Source of the DNA: Alkalihalobacillus pseudalcaliphilus | GTDB taxonomy: Bacteria; Bacillota; Bacilli; Bacillales; Bacillaceae_D | Length of the DNA: 64,000 bases | Assembly (NCBI RefSeq): GCF_028610675.1 | Contig: NZ_JAQQWS010000005.1 | Coordinates: 1-64,000 of the forward strand | Direction of reading: 5' to 3' | Part shown: piece by piece, positions 43,196-51,593 of the stretch | Numbering within the stretch: the first letter of the stretch is position 1 | Layout: the number at the start of each line of letters is the position of its first letter | Position numbers and translations under genes: made by a program | Notes under the pieces: generated by a model | Seen by the model: only the letters and a program-made list of their open reading frames with translations | What the model was told of the DNA's origin: nothing | The model's database searches: none

Positions 43196-44230
43196 GTGTA
43201 TGAAATCGAACAATTAAGCCAAGCGATGATTCGTGAGGCCATTGAAAGTCAAGCTTCCGACTTACATCTTATTCCTACCAATAAGGATTATGTCATTCAA
43301 ATGAGAATACATGGTCAGATTTCTCGAAGGAAGCGCCTGAAATATCAGCAGGCAGAGAGACTCATTAGTCATTTGAAGTATCAGTCTGGAATGGATATTG
43401 GTGAAAGGCGAAAAGCACAAAGTTCTACGATTTATTTTTATGAAAATGAGATAGCGTATTTCCTTAGATTGTCAACTCTTCCCGCAGTTCCCTCAGAAAG
43501 TCTAGCCATTCGAATATCCGAACAACACTCCCATAAGAACTTACATGCATTACCTCTATTAAATAAACAAACTAATCATTTATTATCCCTTTTACGATTT
43601 ACTTATGGATTAATTTTATTAACTGGACCAACGGGTTCAGGAAAAACTACGACCCTTTATGCCTTGCTGAAAGAGTGGTTGAAAATAGGTGGAAAGAGAA
43701 TTATATCGATTGAAGATCCCGTTGAGCAAAACCTAGAGGAAGTTGTGCAGATACAAATCAATGAAAAAGCAGGGATTACGTTCGATTCCGGATTGAAATC
43801 AATTTTAAGACATGATCCAGATATCATTGTCATCGGTGAAATACGTGATCGTTTAACCGCTGAGCTTGCTTTGCGAATGGCTCTCACCGGACATCTAGTT
43901 ATCGCAACCTTGCATACCCACAATAGTTATTCAGCTATTTTTAGGCTATTAGATTTTGGATTAACGAAGGAGGAGTTAGGAGAGGCTTTAAGAGTGATTC
44001 TTTCACAAAGGCTACTTTTACCAACGTGTTCGTTATGTCAAATCCATTTGTATTCGACTGATTGTACGCATTATTTAGAAAGGAAACGCAAGGCCATCTT
44101 TGAGTTTTTAAAGGGAGAAGAATTAAAAGCAGCATTATTGAATCGTCCTTTTCATTACAGAAAAATTTCATCGGAATTAAGGCTAGCATGGGCACTCGGG
44201 TTGATTGAGCATACTGAATTAGAAGGGTAG
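43196..44230 (+). CDS. comGA: Competence pilus ATPase ComGA
   Basis: 344 residues of the GspE/PilB secretion-ATPase family. Walker A GPTGSGKTTTLYALL at about residue 143, Asp box SIEDPVEQ, Walker B HDPDIIVIGEIRD, and His box TGHLVIATLHTH are all intact. It powers assembly of the transformation pseudopilus from the inner face of the membrane. GTG at 43196 follows AGGAGGTG. The 10-base gap to comGB is the usual operon start. Expression in B. subtilis is by ComK; I found no convincing pair of ComK boxes upstream. Confidence 0.95.
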   Translation: MYEIEQLSQAMIREAIESQASDLHLIPTNKDYVIQMRIHGQISRRKRLKYQQAERLISHLKYQSGMDIGERRKAQSSTIYFYENEIAYFLRLSTLPAVPSESLAIRISEQHSHKNLHALPLLNKQTNHLLSLLRFTYGLILLTGPTGSGKTTTLYALLKEWLKIGGKRIISIEDPVEQNLEEVVQIQINEKAGITFDSGLKSILRHDPDIIVIGEIRDRLTAELALRMALTGHLVIATLHTHNSYSAIFRLLDFGLTKEELGEALRVILSQRLLLPTCSLCQIHLYSTDCTHYLERKRKAIFEFLKGEELKAALLNRPFHYRKISSELRLAWALGLIEHTELEG

Positions 44231-44240
44231 GATACTGTAC

Positions 44241-45290
44241 ATGTCTTTATTTAAGCGAAAAACAAAGAATAGTAAGCGAATCATTACGGACCACTTGTAT
44301 CGGATCTCACGCCTTTTGCAACAAGGTTACTCTATATCAGCAGCACTATCATTTATGAAGGTTCATTCAAGTACTCATATGAAAATACTTTACGAACATA
44401 TAGAAGCTGATTTAAATGAAGGAGTTCATATATCAGAGGCATTTTCTAGACTAGGCTTATCTAAAGATATCTTATCTTTTTTATATTTTTTTGAGAGGCA
44501 AGGCAATTTAGAAGAGGGATTTTTGTTTGCTAGTAAATTAAGTCAGCGAAAAGAGCGTGTAAAAAAAGATTTTATGAAAATTATAAGATATCCGCTAGCA
44601 TTAATATGGATAACATTACTAGTAGTTTTAATGTTACAACAAGTGGTCATTCCACAATTAGTAACGATTTATGCGAGCTTTAGTGGTGAGAGACCGGCTA
44701 TGACCTCTTTTTTGTTTTCGGTGATTCAAAGCACTCCGTATATTATAGCTTGTTTGAGCTTTGTACTTGTTTTATTGTTCTTCTCATATATGGTTTATAT
44801 CAGACCGAAATCCTCTGTATATCAAGTGAGACTTCTCCTTAAATTCCCCCATGTTCATCAATTCGTTAGAAGTATAATTACTTATTACTTTTCATTGCAA
44901 TTAGGTAGGTTGTTGGAGTCGGGTATGGCGATTGGTCAAGCATTATCGGTTTTTCTAGAACAAAATTACTTAGATTTCTATGAAGGAGAAGTTAAGGAAA
45001 TTCAAAGCTTGTTAACTCAGGGCTTCTCATTTTATGAAATTATGAAAGCACATCCTTATTTTTTGACTGAACTTGCTTTCGTTATTGATAATGGAGAAAA
45101 AACAGGATTCTTAGGAAAAGATTTGCAATCCTATAGTGAAATTTTGTATGCTGATATAGAAAGGTCGATCGAAAAATTCTTTGCCGTTCTCCAGCCTTTG
45201 TTTTTTATTGTCATTGGAAGTTTTATTTTGTTTTTGTTCATCGCGATAATGCTACCAATGTTCTCATTATTTGAGTCTTTTTCATTTTAA
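44241..45290 (+). CDS. comGB: Competence pseudopilus membrane protein ComGB
   Basis: 349 residues, GspF/PilC family: two repeated cytoplasmic domains and three hydrophobic segments (YPLALIWITLLVVLML near 117, IIACLSFVLVLLFFSYMVY near 175, FFIVIGSFILFLFIAIML near the end). It is the polytopic platform protein of the DNA-uptake pilus. In most Bacillus genomes comGC follows within a few bases; here the next gene on the strand is a tRNA and comGC is 2.6 kb away. Confidence 0.93.
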   Translation: MSLFKRKTKNSKRIITDHLYRISRLLQQGYSISAALSFMKVHSSTHMKILYEHIEADLNEGVHISEAFSRLGLSKDILSFLYFFERQGNLEEGFLFASKLSQRKERVKKDFMKIIRYPLALIWITLLVVLMLQQVVIPQLVTIYASFSGERPAMTSFLFSVIQSTPYIIACLSFVLVLLFFSYMVYIRPKSSVYQVRLLLKFPHVHQFVRSIITYYFSLQLGRLLESGMAIGQALSVFLEQNYLDFYEGEVKEIQSLLTQGFSFYEIMKAHPYFLTELAFVIDNGEKTGFLGKDLQSYSEILYADIERSIEKFFAVLQPLFFIVIGSFILFLFIAIMLPMFSLFESFSF

Positions 45291-45312
45291 ATAAAAAAAG
45301 ATAAAAAAGTGT

Positions 45313-45342
45313 TGCACATTTTAAATGTTTCGTGGTATAGTA
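45313..45342 (+). promoter_or_regulatory. Sigma-A promoter of the tRNA cluster
   Basis: TTGCAC at 45313, 18-base spacer, TATAGT at 45337. It lies between the comGB stop and tRNA-Ala, so the tRNAs have their own vegetative promoter. Confidence 0.7.
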
Positions 45343-45376
45343 ATAAACGTCGCTAAGACATTACATAAAAACGTTT

Positions 45377-45452
45377 GGGGCCTTAGCTCAGCTGGGAGAG
45401 CGCCTGCTTTGCACGCAGGAGGTCAGCGGTTCGATCCCGCTAGGCTCCACCA
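45377..45452 (+). tRNA. tRNA-Ala (UGC)
   Basis: Complete cloverleaf with anticodon TGC in the loop TTTGCAC and encoded CCA. Confidence 0.95.
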
Positions 45453-45478
45453 TGAAACAGTTCATTGATAGTTGGCAC

Positions 45479-45571
45479 GGAGGAATACCCAAGTCCGGCT
45501 GAAGGGATCGGTCTTGAAAACCGACAGGCGGGTTAAACCGCGCGGGGGTTCGAATCCCTCTTCCTCCGCCA
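45479..45571 (+). tRNA. tRNA-Ser (UGA)
   Basis: 93 bases with a long variable arm, anticodon TGA in the loop CTTGAAA and encoded CCA. Confidence 0.95.
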
Positions 45572-45581
45572 TATTTTTTTT

Positions 45582-46015
45582 GCGAGTAATATCGACGCAT
45601 AATCTTATCTGAAAAACGAGAAGAGGAAGATGTCCTCATCCCAGAGTAAACATCATCCATAAACTTTAAAACGACGCGGGGTGGAGCAACGAGCATTACA
45701 TCAACGAGTAATCTCCGAGNNNNNNNNNNNNNNNNNNNNNNNNNNNNNNNNNNNNNNNNNNNNNNNNNNNNNNNNNNNNNNNNNNNNNNNNNNNNNNNNN
45801 NNNNNNNNNNNNNNNNNNNAAAAACGAGAAGAGGAAGATGTCCTCATCCTAGAGTAAACATCATCCATAAACTTTAAAACGACGCGGGGTGGAGCAACGA
45901 GCATTACATCAACGAGTAATCTCCGAGTAACATTGACGCATAAACTTCTTTGAAAAACGAGAAGAGGAAGATGTCCTCATCCTAGAGTAAACATCATCCA
46001 TAAACTTTAAAACGA
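45582..46015 (+). repeat. Tandem array with 133-bp period carrying the first 14 bases of tRNA-fMet
   Basis: Repeat copies start before the N gap (from about 45582), resume at 45820 and lead into tRNA-fMet. The landmark AAAAACGAGAAGAGGAAGA occurs at 45612, 45820 and 45953; the last two are 133 bases apart. Each unit ends with CGCGGGGTGGAGCA, the exact 5' end of the tRNA-fMet gene at 46016, then continues into ACGAGCATTACATC instead of the rest of the tRNA. At least three copies; true number unknown because of the gap. Confidence 0.85.
45720..45819. other. Assembly gap (100 N)
   Basis: Exactly 100 N, a scaffolding gap of unknown size. Both edges are in the same tandem repeat, so the gap marks an array that the assembler could not resolve. 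Confidence 0.98.
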
Positions 46016-46085
<70 letters not shown>

Positions 46086-46092
<7 letters not shown>

Positions 46093-46290
46093 AATTACTT
46101 ATGCAATTATGTCGAATAAACTACTATGCAAGTAAAAATAGTAGTGCCTGTGGTGCAACCAATTACTTGAGCGAATCTACGTTGTTAGACTCCTAGAAAG
46201 TGAAAACGGTAGTGCCTTTGGTGCAACCAAATTACTTATGCAACTACGTCATTATGCTTTTAGTAAGTGAAAACAGTAATTGCTATGATT
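46086..46290 (+). repeat. 68-69 bp repeats starting with the tRNA-fMet 3' end
   Basis: GCAACCA followed by AATTACTT occurs at 46086 (the real 3' end of tRNA-fMet), 46155 and 46223, with the spacer segment AGTGCCT.TGGT conserved between them. The last two copies have lost the tRNA body and keep only its final seven bases. Confidence 0.7.
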
Positions 46291-46318
46291 TATTTTACAT
46301 AACAGTTAGACAAGTTAT

Positions 46319-46395
46319 GGTCCGGTAGTTCAGTTGGTTAGAATGCCTGCCTGTCACGCAGGAGGTCGCGGGTTCGAGTCCCGTCCGGACCGCCA
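46319..46395 (+). tRNA. tRNA-Asp (GUC)
   Basis: Complete cloverleaf, anticodon GTC in CTGTCAC, encoded CCA. Confidence 0.95.
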
Positions 46396-46419
46396 TTATA
46401 TTTTTTCTCTCGTTTTTGT

Positions 46420-46504
46420 GGAGGGGTAGCGAAGTGGCTAAACGCGGCGGACTGTAAATCCGCTCCCTCAGGGTTCGGCGGTTCGAATCCGTCCCCCTCC
46501 ACCA
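46420..46504 (+). tRNA. tRNA-Tyr (GUA)
   Basis: 85 bases, long variable arm, anticodon GTA in CTGTAAA, encoded CCA. Confidence 0.95.
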
Positions 46505-46509
46505 GTTGT

Positions 46510-46586
46510 GGCGATTGTGGTGAAGTGGTTAACACATCGGATTGTGGTTCCGACATTCGTGGGTTCGATTCCCATCAGTCGCCCCA
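46510..46586 (+). tRNA. tRNA-His (GUG)
   Basis: Anticodon GTG in TTGTGGT; an extra G at position -1 opposite the discriminator C is encoded, as expected for bacterial tRNA-His; encoded CCA. Confidence 0.93.
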
Positions 46587-46617
46587 TTAATTTTATATCC
46601 TTATGAAGAGCAAATAA

Positions 46618-46692
46618 TGGGCTATCGCCAAGCGGTAAGGCAACGGATTTTGATTCCGTCATGCGTTGGTTCGAATCCAGCTAGCCCAGCCA
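46618..46692 (+). tRNA. tRNA-Gln (UUG)
   Basis: Anticodon TTG, encoded CCA. Its body is identical to the minus-strand tRNA-Gln at 43019-43090. Confidence 0.95.
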
Positions 46693-46696
46693 TATT

Positions 46697-46768
46697 GCGG
46701 AAGTAGTTCAGTGGTAGAACACCACCTTGCCAAGGTGGGGGTCGCGGGTTCGAATCCCGTCTTCCGCT
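46697..46768 (+). tRNA. tRNA-Gly (GCC)
   Basis: Anticodon GCC in TTGCCAA; no encoded CCA. Confidence 0.93.
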
Positions 46769-46788
46769 TACTTCTAAGGTTGTCCTGT

Positions 46789-46877
46789 GCCGGGGTGGTG
46801 GAATTGGCAGACACACAGGACTTAAAATCCTGCGGTAGGTGACTACCGTGCCGGTTCAAGTCCGGCCCTCGGCACCA
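46789..46877 (+). tRNA. tRNA-Leu (UAA)
   Basis: 89 bases with long variable arm, anticodon TAA in CTTAAAA, encoded CCA. Confidence 0.95.
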
Positions 46878-46886
46878 TTTTTATCT

Positions 46887-46963
46887 GCGCCCTTAGCTCA
46901 GCTGGATAGAGTGTTTGACTACGAATCAAAAGGTCGGGAGTTCGAATCTCTCAGGGCGCGCCA
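46887..46963 (+). tRNA. tRNA-Arg (ACG)
   Basis: Anticodon ACG in CTACGAA, normally edited to ICG; encoded CCA. Confidence 0.95.
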
Positions 46964-47007
46964 TTATTTTTTCACCATTTAAAAGTAATTGAATACAATA
47001 GTAACAT

Positions 47008-47363
47008 GCGGGTGTAGTTTAGTGGTAAAACCTCAGCCACGAGCGAAACATCCATGAAAAGTCAACGAGTTGTCTCGANNNNNNNNNNNNNNNNNNNNNN
47101 NNNNNNNNNNNNNNNNNNNNNNNNNNNNNNNNNNNNNNNNNNNNNNNNNNNNNNNNNNNNNNNNNNNNNNNNNNNNNNTAGAAGAGGAAGAGACATAAAC
47201 AAGTGAATATGCTTCAATTAACATGCGGGTGTAGTTTAGTGGTAAAACCTCAGCCACGAGCGAAACATCCATGAAAAGTCAACGAGTTGTCTCGACGCAG
47301 CAGCTTCAAAGCAATGCTAGAAGAGGAAGAGACATAAACAAGTGAATATGCTTCAATTAACAT
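47008..47363 (+). repeat. Tandem array with 139-bp period carrying the 5' half of tRNA-Gly(UCC)
   Basis: The first 31 bases of tRNA-Gly (from GCGGGTGTAG to CTCAGCC, just into the anticodon loop) occur at 47008-47038 and 47225-47255, each followed by ACGAGCGAAACATCC instead of the tRNA remainder; the third occurrence, at 47364, is the complete gene. The last two are 139 bases apart. The spacer shares ACGAGC, CAACGAGT, GACGCA and AGAAGAGGAAGA, in that order, with the 133-base unit near tRNA-fMet. Confidence 0.85.
47079..47178. other. Assembly gap (100 N)
   Basis: Second 100-base scaffolding gap, again with the same tandem repeat on both sides. Confidence 0.98.
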
Positions 47364-47434
47364 GCGGGTGTAGTTTAGTGGTAAAACCTCAGCCTTCCAA
47401 GCTGATGTCGTGAGTTCGATTCTCATCACCCGCT
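47364..47434 (+). tRNA. tRNA-Gly (UCC)
   Basis: Complete cloverleaf with anticodon TCC in CTTCCAA; no encoded CCA. It is the last gene of the cluster. Confidence 0.93.
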
Positions 47435-47458
47435 TTTTTATTTATGAGAAAATAAAAA

Positions 47459-47509
47459 GAGCACTTTAGATAGTCAATGGGTATTGACTCATCCTAAGTG
47501 CTTTTTTTT
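47459..47509. terminator. Terminator between tRNA-Gly and yidD
   Basis: AGCACTTTAGAT-type arm pairs with ATCCTAAGTGCT around an inner hairpin, then T8. It could end both the tRNA transcript and convergent yidD. Confidence 0.7.
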
Positions 47510-47733
47510 GATGATACTTTTTTCTCTGGAACAAAATCTATTCCTCCTTTGTGAAACGGGTGACATTTGCTTAATCTTTTGAGCGTTAACCAGCCTCCTT
47601 TTAATGCCCCAAATCTTTGAATCGCTTCTAATCCATATTGGGAGCAGGACGGGTAAAAACGGCAAGTGGGAGGAGTAAGTGGTGAAATGAATTTTTGGTA
47701 ACCTCTAATTAATATAATCATTGACTTTTTCAT
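47494..47733 (-). CDS. yidD: Membrane protein insertion efficiency factor YidD
   Basis: 79 residues: amphipathic N-terminus (MIILIRGYQKFISPL), the family signature CRFYPSCSQYGLEAIQRFG with its cysteines, and KCHPFHKGGIDFVP. It assists YidC-dependent insertion of membrane proteins at the inner membrane. It stands alone and opposite to the surrounding competence genes. Very short, but the motif is unmistakable. Confidence 0.93.
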   Translation of the reverse strand: MKKSMIILIRGYQKFISPLTPPTCRFYPSCSQYGLEAIQRFGALKGGWLTLKRLSKCHPFHKGGIDFVPEKKVSSKKST

Positions 47734-47937
47734 ATAAAATCCTTTCTAAAGCAGGAAAATGTATCAGCGATGTTGTAATTATATCAAAGATTCAAAAGAA
47801 AGGTGGTGTACACAAAAGAAATCTTCCGTGAATGTGTCGTTACAATTACCCTCTAGGTTCCCCCTAATAACTAAATCCATTATGCACATGCCTGGACTCC
47901 TAACTCTCTTTCAAATTCGTGAGTTGAGGTGAAGGAA

Positions 47938-48258
47938 ATGAAAAGAAAATGGCAATATCAACGAGGATTTACATTAATTGAAATGCTTGTTGTGCTTATG
48001 ATTATCTCCGTGTTATTACTCATTTTAATCCCAAACTTAACAAAAAACCAATCTGTGGCTCAAGATGCAAGTTGTGAAACAACGATACGTGTCCTTCAAT
48101 CCTTGGTATATACGTATCAAATAGATAACGATTACGAATTACCAGAACAAATTGATGAATTAGGTGATTATATCGTTGGTGATGAACAATCGCTGAATTG
48201 TCCAAATGGTGCTGAACTTGAAATTAATGAGGGCATTATTAGTGTCAGGAATCAATGA
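47938..48258 (+). CDS. comGC: Major competence pseudopilin ComGC
   Basis: 106 residues. The type IV prepilin signature is RGFTLIEMLVVLMIISVLLLILIP near residue 13, with cleavage by ComC expected between Gly and Phe. Two cysteines (ASCETT and LNCPNG) could form the structural disulphide. ATG at 47938 follows GAGGTGAAGG; an in-frame GTG at 47929 lies inside that site. With the tRNA cluster upstream it needs its own promoter or read-through across a vegetative tRNA transcript and a terminator. Confidence 0.92.
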   Translation: MKRKWQYQRGFTLIEMLVVLMIISVLLLILIPNLTKNQSVAQDASCETTIRVLQSLVYTYQIDNDYELPEQIDELGDYIVGDEQSLNCPNGAELEINEGIISVRNQ

Positions 48259-48710
48259 CATTAAACCAACATTTTGATGAAAGAGGCTTAACATTTTTTG
48301 AAATGTTGATGGTTCTTTTCATCCTTTCTATTCTTTTACTTCTCCCCATCCTATCCTTTCCATCATTACAAAGTGAAAAATCCCCTGATGAAATAGCTGA
48401 AGGTCTAAAAAAAGACTTAATCATGGCCCAGCATTTGGCCATGACAACAGGTAGAACTGTATATGTTATATTCAACCTTCATCAGCAAACCTTAGTCATA
48501 CGGCATCATTCAGCGGAGATTATTTATGAGAAGCCTTTTGATTATGGTCAAAGGCTGTCCTTCTCATCACCATTATCACATAATAATATATCGTTTAATC
48601 AATTCGGTCATCCGAGGTTATCTGGAAGCTTTGATCTTATCGTTGCTTCGCAAACATATCGGTTTACGATTTATTTAGGGAAGGGGATGATTGATTATTA
48701 TCAGCGATAA
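48255..48710 (+). CDS. comGD: Competence pseudopilin ComGD
   Basis: 151 residues with the prepilin segment ERGLTFFEMLMVLFILSILLLLPI. Phe replaces Leu/Ile after GLT, acceptable for a minor pilin. It overlaps comGC by ATGA and ends inside the start of comGE. It is a minor subunit of the DNA-uptake pilus. Confidence 0.88.
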   Translation: MTLNQHFDERGLTFFEMLMVLFILSILLLLPILSFPSLQSEKSPDEIAEGLKKDLIMAQHLAMTTGRTVYVIFNLHQQTLVIRHHSAEIIYEKPFDYGQRLSFSSPLSHNNISFNQFGHPRLSGSFDLIVASQTYRFTIYLGKGMIDYYQR

Positions 48711-49011
48711 AGGTTTTACATTAATGGAGGTTTTATTGTCTTTTTCAATTTTGGTTTTCCTCGTTATGACAACACTCCCACTCTTCTTGAAGGTACAAGC
48801 TGAAAGGATGGCTATCAGACAGCAATATGAAGCGATACAATATGCTGAAAAGGGCATACATTCTTATTTAGTTCAAACCCCATTTTCGTCGCCACCGACT
48901 TTTCTTGAAGAAATCATACTCACCGATGAACATAGGGGCTTTGTGATGTATTGCTTAGCTTGGGACGGTATGAACAAACGTCCTTATGAGTATTGTCTAT
49001 ATGCTAAATAA
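48691..49011 (+). CDS. comGE: Competence pseudopilin ComGE
   Basis: 106 residues; SDKGFTLMEVLLSFSILVFLVMTTLPLF is the prepilin N-terminus. TTG at 48691 follows AAGGGGATG inside the end of comGD. Minor pseudopilin. Confidence 0.85.
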   Translation: MIIISDKGFTLMEVLLSFSILVFLVMTTLPLFLKVQAERMAIRQQYEAIQYAEKGIHSYLVQTPFSSPPTFLEEIILTDEHRGFVMYCLAWDGMNKRPYEYCLYAK

Positions 49012-49432
49012 TTCAAAAGGCTTGACCTTAATGGAACTTTTGATGGCTCTTGCGTTAACGAGTTTATTGATATTACTTATGCCTCCCCTCTTTTCTGTCA
49101 CAAGGGAATCTCAGCACTCGACTTTTTTAAATGAAGAGGTGATGATCTTTTTTAACCATCTTGCCCAGGAGGTTAGGGGGGCTATGCATTTACAGAGCTC
49201 TAACAATGGAGTCCTTATTTATCGATGGGATGGGGATGTTATTCGTATGCAAAGGCAAAATAATTCTTTTATTATGTACCAAAGGAATAACCAAGGACAA
49301 GTTCGTATGTTGCGGGAAATTCAGAGATTTGCTTGCACGCATGAATTAAGCTTACTATTTTGCGAAGTTATCACAAAAGATGGTCAGTTATTTGAACGTT
49401 CATTTATCACGGTAGGTCGCTTACATGAATGA
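48986..49432 (+). CDS. comGF: Competence pseudopilin-like ComGF
   Basis: 148 residues; SKGLTLMELLMALALTSLLILLMPPLF, then a soluble part with FNHLAQEVRGAMHLQ typical of ComGF. It starts within comGE; an alternative ATG at 49001 would shorten it by five residues. Confidence 0.85.
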   Translation: MSIVYMLNNSKGLTLMELLMALALTSLLILLMPPLFSVTRESQHSTFLNEEVMIFFNHLAQEVRGAMHLQSSNNGVLIYRWDGDVIRMQRQNNSFIMYQRNNQGQVRMLREIQRFACTHELSLLFCEVITKDGQLFERSFITVGRLHE

Positions 49433-49796
49433 AAAGGGTATGGCCTTACCGATTGTCTTATTTATGAGTTCATTGTTATTTTTGGCGATACTGGTTCAGC
49501 TTTCAAGTTTGGAGTATGAGCAACGCCTCGTAACAGCTCAAAAACAGCAATTAATGTTGCAATCCTTACTTCAAGTAGCTTTTGAAGAATTTAAAGACAA
49601 TCCAGAACAGGATTTTGATACGAAGGTCTTCTCATATGAACACGGTAACGTTACACTTAGTATAACTAATAAATTTGATGATTATGTGCTCGAAATAGCT
49701 ATGTTAGCTACCTTAACAAATGGCTATCATAAAAGAGCGATTTTTAGGTATGACATTGATAATAAAGTTACTAAGGAGTATTGGGAGGTCAAGTGA
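49425..49796 (+). CDS. comGG: Competence protein ComGG
   Basis: 123 residues; one N-terminal hydrophobic segment (GMALPIVLFMSSLLFLAILVQL) and a soluble domain. ComGG lacks a strict prepilin signature in other Bacillus too, so the loose motif is normal. Last gene of the comG operon, overlapping comGF by 8 bases. Confidence 0.85.
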   Translation: MNEKGMALPIVLFMSSLLFLAILVQLSSLEYEQRLVTAQKQQLMLQSLLQVAFEEFKDNPEQDFDTKVFSYEHGNVTLSITNKFDDYVLEIAMLATLTNGYHKRAIFRYDIDNKVTKEYWEVK

Positions 49797-49797
49797 C

Positions 49798-50307
49798 GTG
49801 CATGAAGTTATTTATTTAACTGGGTTTATGGGGTCAGGGAAAACGACTGTGGGGGAACAGTTGTCAAAAGCTTTAGGAGTCCGAGTTATTGATACAGATG
49901 AATGGATTGAATCGCAGGAACAAAAAACAATTAATGAAATTTTTAAAGAGCATGGTGAGGCCTACTTTCGTCTAAAAGAAACAGAGGCACTTCTTGAAAT
50001 TCAAGATAAACAGTTGCTCCTTGTGACGACTGGTGGAGGTATCGTTTTAAAAGATGAAAATAAAAAAATTATGCAAGAAAGAGGTCAAGTTATTTACTTA
50101 GATTGTGATTTGGATGCGATATTTGAGCGAGTAGCAGGGGATACATCGAGGCCTCTGCTACATCAAAAAAGTAAAGAAGATATAAGAGCTCTGTTTGAAA
50201 TGAGAAAAAATGATTATTTAGCCGCAGCGACAATGGTTTGCGACACGACAGGAAAATCTGTCAGACAAGTTGTTCAGGAATTAAAAGAGAAGGTGCTTAA
50301 AAAATAA
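49798..50307 (+). CDS. aroK: Shikimate kinase
   Basis: 169 residues. GFMGSGKTTVGEQLS is the P-loop near residue 9, DTDEWIE the shikimate-binding Asp motif, TGGGIVL the Walker B-like loop, and DTSRPLL the lid. It phosphorylates shikimate in aromatic amino acid synthesis. GTG at 49798 starts 1 base after the comGG stop behind GGGAGG; earlier in-frame starts lie inside comGG. Corresponds to aroI in B. subtilis, but directly fused to the comG transcript here. Confidence 0.92.
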   Translation: MHEVIYLTGFMGSGKTTVGEQLSKALGVRVIDTDEWIESQEQKTINEIFKEHGEAYFRLKETEALLEIQDKQLLLVTTGGGIVLKDENKKIMQERGQVIYLDCDLDAIFERVAGDTSRPLLHQKSKEDIRALFEMRKNDYLAAATMVCDTTGKSVRQVVQELKEKVLKK

Positions 50308-50346
50308 AAATACGGGTAACCTAGATCATGAAAGAGGTGATCAGAA

Positions 50347-50529
50347 ATGTCATTGAATGATTATGTGAAGTTTGTGACACAACAACTTGTGATGAAAATA
50401 GATGAACCGAAAAGTAAGAAGGAAAAAGAAGAACATGTAGTTGAAATAAAGAAACCATTATCAAATAGAGCTTTTGGTATTATTCCGCTTGGATTGTCCA
50501 TGTTTGTGCAAAGGAAAAGAAATAATTAA
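50347..50529 (+). CDS. yqzE: YqzE family small protein
   Basis: 60 residues: SLNDYVKFVTQQLVMKIDEPK, a Lys- and Glu-rich middle, and SNRAFGIIPLGLSMFVQRKR, the pattern of YqzE, which follows comGG in B. subtilis. AAAGAGGTGATC precedes the ATG. Function unknown. Confidence 0.85.
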   Translation: MSLNDYVKFVTQQLVMKIDEPKSKKEKEEHVVEIKKPLSNRAFGIIPLGLSMFVQRKRNN

Positions 50530-50664
50530 TGACTCCATGAAACTTTCACGGGATTTTACGATTTAGCGTCGTTAAAGCATTTACAATTAAGAACACGGTC
50601 GTATATAATATAAGCGTACTCAATTCTGTAATTGATCAGATATGTATGAAAAGGAGGGGCAGCT

Positions 50665-50910
50665 ATGGATCGAATGTTTCGTGTCCTTGCTTTCTGGACA
50701 GGGATTTTCGCAGTGCTATTTTTTGTTGGAAGTATGACGAATATGGCTCTGTTATTCTTTGCTCAAACAGGTGCATTATTAGCATTGAGTTATTTGAAAT
50801 TATCTGAACGAGTTTATATTTATATTTTTGGAGCATACTGTACAATATTCTTTATTGGCTTCACATATTACTCAACATTCTTACTCGTTCCAAGCTTCGG
50901 TGGACATTAA
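50665..50910 (+). CDS. yqgY: DUF2626 family small membrane protein (YqgY-like)
   Basis: 81 residues with three short hydrophobic segments (FWTGIFAVLFFVGSM, ALLFFAQTGALLALSYL, IYIFGAYCTIFFIGFTYYS) and a His-terminated tail. Length and sequence match DUF2626/YqgY. AAGGAGGGG precedes the ATG. Function unknown. Confidence 0.85.
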   Translation: MDRMFRVLAFWTGIFAVLFFVGSMTNMALLFFAQTGALLALSYLKLSERVYIYIFGAYCTIFFIGFTYYSTFLLVPSFGGH

Positions 50911-50926
50911 TTTGTACATACGAAAA

Positions 50927-50958
50927 TGAGAACCGCTCTTTAAAGGGCGGTTCTTTTC
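50927..50958. terminator. Bidirectional terminator
   Basis: GAACCGCTCTTTAAAGGGCGGTTC self-pairs, followed by TTTTCGC. It separates the convergent yqgY-like and hydrolase genes. Confidence 0.8.
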
Positions 50959-50963
50959 GCTTT

Positions 50964-51593
50964 TTAGAAGCCTGATAAAAAGGGATTACTGTCCATTTCA
51001 GCACCGATGGACGTTGCTGGACCATGGCCACATGCAACGGCCGTTTCTTCTGGTAAGTGAAGTAGTTTCGTGTGAATACTATGTAGGAGTGTTTGATGCT
51101 CTCCGCCAGGCAAATCGGTTCTGCCAATCGATTGTTGAAATAATACATCGCCAGAAAAAACTACGTGTTCGTCTTGGAAATAATACGAAACACTCCCTGG
51201 TGAGTGTCCGGGTGTGTGCAAAGTTGAGAATGAAAAGGGTCCTATCTGTAAAGTATCGTCCTCATGGATGAGCTGGTCGGCTGCATTGGCAACAATCGAT
51301 TCGCCAAACCGAGTAGAACCATTTTTTGCAGGGTTCTCTAACCAGTCCTGCTCTAAGTTATGGACATATACAGGAATTTGAAACGTTTGCCTGATATCTT
51401 CAACAGCACCAATGTGATCGAAGTGTGCATGTGTAAGGAGAATAGCTAATGGCTTCAATCCTTTATCTTTAATAATAGCTGTTAATTTTTTGCTTTCATG
51501 ACCTGGATCAAAAATAACGGCTTCGTTATCTTGGTTATATAAGATGTAAGCATTGGTTTGTAACGGACCTAAAGGGATTTGTAAAACAGGCAT
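50964..51593 (-). CDS. yqgX: MBL-fold metallo-hydrolase (YqgX-like, glyoxalase II-related)
   Basis: 209 residues. The zinc-binding motif THAHFDHIGAV lies near residue 53, then TPGHSPGSVSY, FSGDVLF and AVACGHGPATSIGAE. This is the YqgX subgroup of small glyoxalase II-like hydrolases, suggested to act on bacillithiol or lactoyl thioesters. It stands opposite the small membrane protein genes, in synteny with B. subtilis yqgW-yqgX-yqgY. Confidence 0.88.
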   Translation of the reverse strand: MPVLQIPLGPLQTNAYILYNQDNEAVIFDPGHESKKLTAIIKDKGLKPLAILLTHAHFDHIGAVEDIRQTFQIPVYVHNLEQDWLENPAKNGSTRFGESIVANAADQLIHEDDTLQIGPFSFSTLHTPGHSPGSVSYYFQDEHVVFSGDVLFQQSIGRTDLPGGEHQTLLHSIHTKLLHLPEETAVACGHGPATSIGAEMDSNPFLSGF